From positions 55,736,593 through 55,800,592 of the forward strand of contig CM055095.1 in assembly GCA_029204225.1 (NCBI GenBank): a DNA stretch of 64,000 nt, given 5' to 3'. Of this stretch, positions 57,571 through 64,000 are shown in pieces (position 1 is the stretch's first letter; the number at the start of each line of letters is the position of its first letter). The DNA is from Diphasiastrum complanatum. Its lineage: Eukaryota > Streptophyta > Lycopodiopsida > Lycopodiales > Lycopodiaceae. Both the position numbers and the translations under genes were made by a program. The notes under the pieces are model-generated. The model was not told the DNA's origin, did not search any database, and was given only the letters and a program-made list of their open reading frames with translations.

Positions 57571-60339
57571 TTATGGGACAAAAATCAACGATGGGCTCCT
57601 GCAATCCACTTTGAGGTCATCCAAGATGTGAAGCGAGATTCCTAGGAGCCTCCCATCATTGCGACACGAAAATATAAACAAGCCCGACAACTGATCTTTG
57701 ATATTCTTTGAGGCCATTGGCTTATTTGGATCGAATGCCAGGGGAGGAAGACAATCACCCCATCTGGTTGCCACTGATGCCAACAGAGTTAAATCTTTTG
57801 CAAACATTACCGATTGTCGCACTGTCGGATCGGGAGAGTGGATATACTCCCGCTGGTATGCTTGTAAAGCCTGGTGGAAATCCACTGATATCGTCCAGCT
57901 GTAGGGCTGATGGATGATTTGCCAGCCAATTGGACATATGGATGGTGATTTTGTCCATAGCCAATCCCAAATCCTTCCATTTATTCCTTCTCGGCATTGG
58001 CACATAATAGGGATCTACCCGCAATTGGCAAGGGCTGGCCACATAATTTCTGATTGATTCTGGAGTTTTCTCAAAAATCGTAACTCTCCATGCCGGCTGC
58101 TCTCCCTATGAAGGTATTTTGTCCACTTCTTTGCCGGCCTCTATCTCCGAGGTCTTGAACTTAAGGACCCATCCACCACGAGAGGACTTATGAGGATGTT
58201 GCGATAAGAAACTCTGGATCTAGTCCTCGACGCTGATGGGCCTTCTGAATAGCGGTGTGGTCCTTGATGAGGATGGACCCGCTGACACTGCTTGTACAAC
58301 TAGCGGTTGTTCTTCTAGTTCTGGAGCTGCCCCCTGGTCCATGCTCGAATCCAGTCTTGTATCCATTGGAACTGCAGTTTGGTGCGAAGGGGAGAATTGC
58401 GGCATGACCGGAACTGAGATTTGTGGTCCGGCTTCCAATACCTGAGCGGTTGCTTTTTCATAGACGCTGATGGTTTCTTTAGACTTTGCCAACTCAGCTG
58501 AAGCTGCTCCTTTGAACCTGTCAAAGCGGCCTTGGAATATCTGAAGGGCCACTTTGTACGTTTTCACTTTCTTGAACAAATACGCGATCTCCGTCGATGT
58601 TATCAGATGATCTGGTATTTGCGTCTGAAGATACACATTACGCTCAAGGGTGGTCGCATCCAATTCACCTTGGAGACGTGTGCGATCCTGCTCCACCATA
58701 TGTAGTTGACCCTTTAACAATTGCACCTATTGCTTTGCATCCTGCACGACCTTGTCCACCTGATCCTGTGCGATTGTCAGGGCATTCTGCAGGGAGTTGA
58801 CCTATCCTTCGAGGCGATCAGCCTGTTGCTATGCCATCTTCTTTTCAGCTTCTGATTTTTCTTCATGCTGCTTGGCAATCTTCAATCCTTTATCTAGGTG
58901 GACAATCTTCTGGCTGATGAGAGTGTTTTCGGATCTTATATCAAAAATTCTTTGCTCCATTTCTTTTTTCTTCTCCAGCATATACTGGATCACTTGCGCA
59001 AGGCCTGAGACCAAACCGAGAGCATCACCAGAATTTATTGTCATGGAGGTGGTAGCAACAGGAGGACTTGATGGTACCGTCCTTGGTTGGTATGAAATAG
59101 GTGTCGGTACTTCGTCTTCTTCAAAAACATCTTCTTCTTCAAAGCCCTCAAGCACGGTGGCATCAAACTGCTTTGGTGATTTCATAGCTTTGTCGACCCA
59201 AAGTGTGGCTGGGTTGTCTTCAACTTGAAGTTGCTGGCTTGAGTCTTCAACACCAACAATAGTATCATGGATTTGTTCAAATCCTCTTCCAGGGGATTGG
59301 AGTTCAAAGGGCACAGGGCTCTGGGGCATTTCAAAAACTTCAGAGGCCCCAAGGGGGTCAGAATCATCGAACATATCCATAAAGTATTGTGTGTTTGGTG
59401 AAATAGCTTCGGTGTGAGGGGGTGAGGCAGCCTGGGCAGCTGTGATGGGAATGGTAGCCCCAATAGACACAAACTATCCTTGTGTGGAAGCAGAGGTGAG
59501 GGAAGCATCAGAGGCGGGGAGAATAGGAAGTTCAGTACGAACATCAGCAGGGGGTGGAAGCGTAGCTGACGATGTATGCCTAGTACGACGTCATGACGCG
59601 GAAGGCGAGTCAGAAATGACGATCTCGCTGCGTGGATGACGTCGACTATGTGAACTGGAGACCTGGTGGGATGACTCGGCCGGTGCTTCTTCAAAGACCG
59701 AGAGCACATAATCCAGGTGGAGGCCATGGATTTTGTTTTCAAGGTGGGAGGCCGCTAGAAGAGACAACAAGGAGCCAGCAGTGAATTGCTGCTTGGCATT
59801 ACTCTTAATAGCTCGTTTGAGCTCTCCGAAAACAGTCTTGAACCAGTTATATGGTTCAAGAGGGGCCTTGGCTATCTTGGTATAGGACTCGACGATCCTA
59901 TGTAGGATATGAGAAGCGATGCGATCTTTTCTGAGGTTGCCAACCATCAGAAAGTTATTCAGGAGCTGGGTAGCAGCGTGTATGGAAGGCTCAGTGATGG
60001 CATCGAGGAGGTAACCATCATTAGTCCAATGCAGATCGTTGGTTAGGTCAATGTAAGGCTTAATAGCCTGTTTGGCCTGCTTATGATTGGGTGAGCCTCG
60101 TGTAGCAGATGCTATGCCTATGGTAGCAAGGGCGGCCTCAGTCACACGCACCTTGTGTGTGGCTCCCTGAAAGGTGATATAAAATTTGGATTTCTCTTCC
60201 TTCCACGTATTGAAGGCAAGAGTGATGAAATCCATGTTGATTCTCCTAGAAAAGCTCTCTCATGAATACCCATTGTAGTAAGCAAAGGCTCCGCAAGGGT
60301 CATCCACTGAGTGACCATGCTTGTGCTAGGAAGTATCAT
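57571..60339 (-). pseudogene. Long minus-strand ORF of unknown function with seven stops
   Basis: From ATG at 60235 one minus-strand frame runs about 830 codons to near 57755. A frameshift there continues it to the stop at 57571. An in-phase N-terminal part in another frame may start at 60339 (MILPSTSMVTQWMTLAEPLL). Layout: a globular N-terminal part (about 200 residues: FNTWKEEKSKFYITFQGATH, IASHILHRIVESYTKIAKAP, NWFKTVFGELKRAIKSN), a disordered acidic/Pro-rich middle, a coiled coil (LEKKKEMEQRIFDIRSENTL to LQGELDATTLERNVYLQ) and a C-terminal part (RNKWKDLGLAMDKITIHMSN, VDCRSPSLIFVP). In-frame stops: TGA 59591; TAG 59474, 58829, 58802, 58727, 58220 and 58106. It may be an additional antisense ORF of gypsy element F, or ORF1/gag of another minus-strand element. 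Family not recognised. Confidence 0.6.
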
Positions 60340-60770
60340 GATATTCGTTGTAGATGGGACATCACGACATTTTTTCTCTCTTTAGATTTTTCACGCAAAA
60401 GCCGAAGGTATTTTTAAAAAGGCGAAGGTGCCCTCAAAAAGGCGAAGGTGTCTTTAAAACAGTTTAACTCATGAAAATAGATTACCTTCGAGAATTTTCG
60501 CTCTTTTCGCATTTTTTGAGAAAATGCAAAAAAGCCGAAGGTGTCAAAAACAGTTAAACTTTTGAACTGTGCAAGTTTCGAGAAATAGTTTAAATTGTTG
60601 AACTATGCTAGTTTCGTGAAACTATCACAAAAATAGTTCATTTCTGCAGACTGTCGCGAAAGTAATGTATTTCTACAGACTTGTTCTAAATGCTAATTTC
60701 ATGGTAGTCCTTGAAGATGGCCAAGTCTTCAATGATTTCAAACTATTGAACTTAACATCTGAACTTGAAA

Positions 60771-60852
60771 TTATGATAGGATTGGTTACCCAGTCAAGTT
60801 AGAATTGTGAATTATGATAGGATTGGTTACCCAGTCAAGCTAGAATTGTGAA
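60771..60852. repeat. 41-bp tandem duplication
   Basis: TTATGATAGGATTGGTTACC through AGAATTGTGAA occurs twice head to tail with one mismatch. Confidence 0.95.
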
Positions 60853-60898
60853 TTTTCAACAATTTTCTCTAGCTGCATTTTGGGGATGTTGTGACCCC

Positions 60899-60906
60899 TA
60901 TTTATA
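60899..60906 (-). promoter_or_regulatory. TATA box on minus strand
   Basis: The minus strand reads TATAAATA followed by GGGGTCACAAC, oriented toward the long minus-strand ORF about 560 bp away. Confidence 0.4.
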
Positions 60907-61114
60907 GGCGATTTTACATTGATTTTATCATCGATAGCCGAGTTTTACATGCCGGTCTTTTACAAAAATTGTGAAAATCAGTCTATAAAAGCCCAAACTA
61001 GGACCCCAAGTCTTAAAAATTGGATGAATGCTTTCCTAAATTTTTTGGAGTGAACAATTGTCTTGTGCTAACCATTTGATAAACAGAGTGTCATACAATG
61101 CTATAAATGCTTAT

Positions 61115-61290
61115 TGGTTTCCAAGGGGAGGCTCGAACCTGGGACCAAATAATACTTTGGATGCCATGCTAGCCAACCCCGTTGGTTCATTGGTACGAAT
61201 GCATCTTGCTTTCCAAGGGAGGCTTGAACTTGGGACCAAAGAAACTTTGGATGCCAAGGTAACCAAGTGAGCCAACCCTTGGATGATTAA
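61115..61290 (-). repeat. tRNA-derived SINE, two tandem copies
   Basis: Minus strand: GGGTTGGCTCACTTGG (A-box-like), then GGCATCCAAAG, TTTGGTCCCAAGTTCAAGCC and TCCC. The unit repeats as GGGGTTGGCTAGC, GGCATCCAAAG and TTTGGTCCCAGGTTCGAGCC. GGTTCGAGCC is close to the RNA polymerase III B box. Units are about 100 bp apart. Confidence 0.5.
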
Positions 61291-61294
61291 ATGG

Positions 61295-61515
61295 TATAAA
61301 TGGTAGAACTCCATATGAAATGTTTTATAGTCACAAGCCTAATGTCAAAGAATTAAGAGTTTTTGGATGTACATGTTGTGTTCACATTCCATTGGAGACA
61401 AGCCTCCAACGAGGATCCCTCTTTCATGAAAGGGATCATGGTTGGTTGTAGAAGTCAAGAAAAAGGGTATAAATTCTTCCCCCCTTTTTGTTAGGAACAT
61501 CATAACTAGGTCGAA
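61295..61515 (+). pseudogene. copia integrase C-terminal core fragment
   Basis: Reads RTPYEMFYSHKPNVKELRVF, GCTCCVHIP, and after a frameshift KGIMVGCRSQEKGYKFFP: the conserved end of the copia integrase core and the following KGIFVGY...KGYR box. No flanking pol remains. Confidence 0.75.
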
Positions 61516-62165
61516 GGCAAAGCTAGTCTGATCCACCTAGCCAATGCACTCTCTTATAGAATGCCCCTCCTAGCCCAGTGTGAGTTCACATGGATGTGGT
61601 AGGTGGTAGTTGCTGTCAAGTTTGGATGGAATATTGCCTTCCAAAAACCTCCATCAAACTTATTGTCCCCGTCACAGGCTATGCTGGAAGGGAGAACGTA
61701 TAATTTAAATAGCCAACCTTGCTAACTCTGGAGCTTTCACGGTTGTTTTGGTTAGAATAAAGTGAGCCAAATGTCGAAAAGTGGCATGCAGAAGATAGGT
61801 CTAGCTCGAAAAGAAACGAATGAAAATAATTTGTGTGTCTAGAAAGAAAACCTTTTGTGCATGGCGGAATAAACTATCTTCATCTTTCCAATGCATGACT
61901 ACGCCTATCAATTTCAAACAAGACAATAGTGGCAGAAATCACATTTGAGCTTATAGTAACTAACTTTGAAATCGTCAGTACTATAGTGATTACATAGCCA
62001 AACAATTAAGCATAAGAGATTATCGGACAAATAATTAGTCACGAAAGATATACAAAAACGCATACATTCTGAGATGAAACTGAACGCAATAAAGAATAGT
62101 ATTGATTCAAAACGAAACAAGAGTAAATGAGTACAATAAGTTGTGGATTGAAGCCGTGTACTCTA
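61516..62165. other. Unassigned sequence between copia fragments
   Basis: No domain recognised. The right part may belong to the LTR or flank of the copia element that follows. Confidence 0.35.
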
Positions 62166-62884
62166 TGCTATCTCTGAGCGTCTAAAAATGAAAGTATGAA
62201 TTATGTGCAATGCTGATGAGCAGCAGCGCAATAGCAATCTCTAAAACAACTCTAAGAAGTGAGCTAGAATGCTCATGAGTGTTCAAACTCGCAGGCCCGA
62301 GAGAGAGAGAGAGAGAGAGCTAACTATTCAAACGCTTCTGATAATTTTGATTTTCAATGAATTTATTTGTATGAATATGAACAACTATTTATGACCACCA
62401 GTTGGCTGGTGATCTGCTGGAATCCATTCGGTCCTTGTCATTGATTGCTGACAAGTGGTGAAATTGGTCGTAAACGTTCTATCTGCATAAATGAACCAAA
62501 ATTGTAGCTCTACAGAAATGAACTAAAACAGCCACAAGTGACACTGTTGGGTTTTTTGCCAAAAAGCGAAAAAGGCGATGGTGCCCTTAAATCTCATTTA
62601 GAGTTGCCCCACACTTTGCCAGAGTCATTTTCTTAACATTTGAGGCTCTTTGGAAAAAATGAAAAAAGCGACTTTGCATATTTGCACGAGATTCCTGACA
62701 GGCGAAAAATGCGACACTGCATTTTTTCATGAGATTCTTGTCATGCAAAAAATGCGACACTGTCGTAACCTCCGTGTAATTCTGTAGACTGTGTCAACAC
62801 ACGAAAAAATCCACAGAACTGGATAAACAATGGATGAAGATTAAAACTGATTAGACGATTGGTAAGAAGGAGAATAATGCAACA
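62166..62884 (-). repeat. 3' LTR of copia element H
   Basis: On the minus strand the LTR starts TGTTGCATTATTCTCC at 62884, after the purine tract AAGAGAGAG (62885-62893). It carries GACAGTGTCGCATTTTTTGC repeats, ATAAATAGTTGTTCATATTC and a (CT)n run, and ends near 62166. It is the same LTR family as at 1591-2281. Confidence 0.7.
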
Positions 62885-62889
62885 CTCTC

Positions 62890-63575
62890 TCTTAATCTGA
62901 ATCCTTGAATGCCTTGACCTTCAAACTTAGTTCTACATAGAATCTTCTGTGTGACTCCAAAGTTAATGCTTTAGTAAAAGCATCTACTGTCATATCTTGC
63001 ATTCTACAGTACTGCAATCTGACCTCTTCGTTGAGAACTTTGCTTCCGACGAAATGATACTTCAGTTCAATGTGCTTACTCTTGAAATGAAATCTAGGGT
63101 TGGCTCATAAAGCGATGGCACTTTGATTATCACAAAATAATATCAGAAGCATATTGATTCAAACCGATATCTGAGAGTAGGTTTCTCAACCAAATTGCTT
63201 CCTTTGTAGCTTGAGAGGCTGCGATACACTCTGATTCAATGGAAGATAGAGCTATCAAAGATTGTTTGTGACTGTTCCAGGAAATTGGACCATTGTTGAG
63301 GAAGAATGTAAATCCGGAAGTAGATTGACGAGTGTCTACATCTCCTGCCCAACTCGCATCTGTGTAACCACTGAGGAAATTGAGTTTGTCGTTGTCGACT
63401 GCTCTATAACAAATGCAAAAGTCCATAGTAGCTCGAAGATATCTCATGACTCTGATAAGAGCCTTCCAATGTGTTATACCAGGATTAGTCATAAATTGAC
63501 TGAGAGAGCTAACTGCAAAAGCTATGTCTGGCCTGGTATAGATCATGGCGTACATAAGAGATCCTATTATAGAAT
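62890..63575 (-). pseudogene. copia element H RT end and RNase H
   Basis: Minus strand: MYAMIYTRPDIAFAVSSLSQ, GYTDASWAGDVDTRQSTSGF, IALSSIESECIAASQATKEA, IWLRNLLSDI, the FCDNQSAIAL box, then a stop, NPRFHFKSKHIELKYHF and VDAFTKALTLESHRRF. It ends just before the LTR. The stop after the CDNQSAIAL box disrupts RNase H. Upstream RT is missing beyond 63575. Confidence 0.85.
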
Positions 63576-64000
63576 GGTAAAGATACTCATGTCAAAATAT
63601 TGAAAAATCTATCCAATGTTGTGAGTATGGGTCCTAAAAAATGCCAAAGATGAATTGAGCTCTTTTGGCTTAGTATAGACCCATCTTAGAATAAAATATT
63701 CAAGGTAGGTAGAAGTAGAAACTCGAGCTACCATAGGAATTGCCATTTGTACTTTACATGCCACATTTAATGCATGAAAAGACTATGTGGCACAATTAGA
63801 CAGTGTGAGATGGCTTGGATAAGTCTAGATAGCTTGAGAGGTGGATCCACAACTCCAATTCAACTCAAAGTAGGAGAAAAATCCATGGATTTATATATAT
63901 GTGATGTACTCTCATTGAGAAAATGATGAAATTTGTGTGTAATGCAAATTTGGAGACAAGCCCTTTGTGCCCTCTCTCTCTCCACGAGTTTTGTACTTGC
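63576..64000. other. Right edge, LTR-like sequence
   Basis: Contains TTATATATATG (about 63890) and a CCTCTCTCTCTCTCC run near 63980, typical of plant LTRs. No border or partner is visible in the window. Confidence 0.3.

Larger units (their letters stand above)
60340..61110 (-). repeat. LTR-like region upstream of the long minus-strand ORF
   Basis: Contains repeated AAAGGCGAAGGTG words (60400-60560), a 41-bp tandem duplication (60771-60852) and a minus-strand TATA box. No border pair was found, so LTR identity is inference. Confidence 0.35.

Noticed and set aside
57698-57917. Plus-strand ORFs opposite the long minus-strand ORF
   Set aside because: Shadow frames; the minus strand carries the protein-like pattern and the continuous frame.

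Overview
The window is nuclear DNA from a land plant with a repeat-rich genome. The evidence is one spliced, plant-like gene (ARMC8), many decayed Ty1/copia and Ty3/gypsy LTR retrotransposons with plant-type primer-binding sites, a Helitron relic, a hAT relic and a tRNA-derived SINE. A seven-kilobase and an eighteen-kilobase intron suggest a large genome (fern, lycophyte or gymnosperm are possible), but nothing seen here fixes the lineage.

Layout. 1-9000: a nest of LTR elements. It holds a rearranged copia element, a gag-only gypsy derivative (minus strand, 2875-5817) with a 25-bp minisatellite in its leader, and the remains of the copia element it interrupted (RNase H and LTR, 6580-8020). 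9000-11000: probable ARMC8 promoter and 5' UTR, with a pyrimidine-rich tract near 9750-9815. 11013-41045: the eight coding exons of ARMC8 (648 codons, all frames and splice sites consistent). Intron 1 holds old LTR-element debris. Intron 7 is about 18.1 kb. It holds a copia element with intact ends (23766-26658), a copia/gypsy pair (27775-34053), a deleted gypsy chromovirus on the minus strand (34055-36608), a 374-bp tandem duplication, a hAT fragment and gypsy scraps. 41046-52860: no clear host gene; copia gag-pol relics, a 125-bp (AC)n tract, a minus-strand Helitron relic and low-complexity repeats. 52860-57230: a decayed plus-strand gypsy element with a minus-strand copia fragment where its reverse transcriptase should be. 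57571-60339: a long minus-strand reading frame of unknown function, broken by seven stops that are all TAG or TGA. 60340-64000: LTR-like sequence, a SINE dimer, a copia integrase scrap, and the 3' end of a minus-strand copia element whose LTR family also occurs near the left edge.

Function. The only gene likely to work for the host is ARMC8, the armadillo-repeat scaffold of the CTLH/GID E3 ubiquitin ligase. Every retroelement coding region seen carries stops, frameshifts or large deletions, so none looks autonomous. The least explained object is the long antisense reading frame at 57571-60339. It is either an antisense additional ORF of the neighbouring gypsy element or ORF1/gag of a separate minus-strand element.
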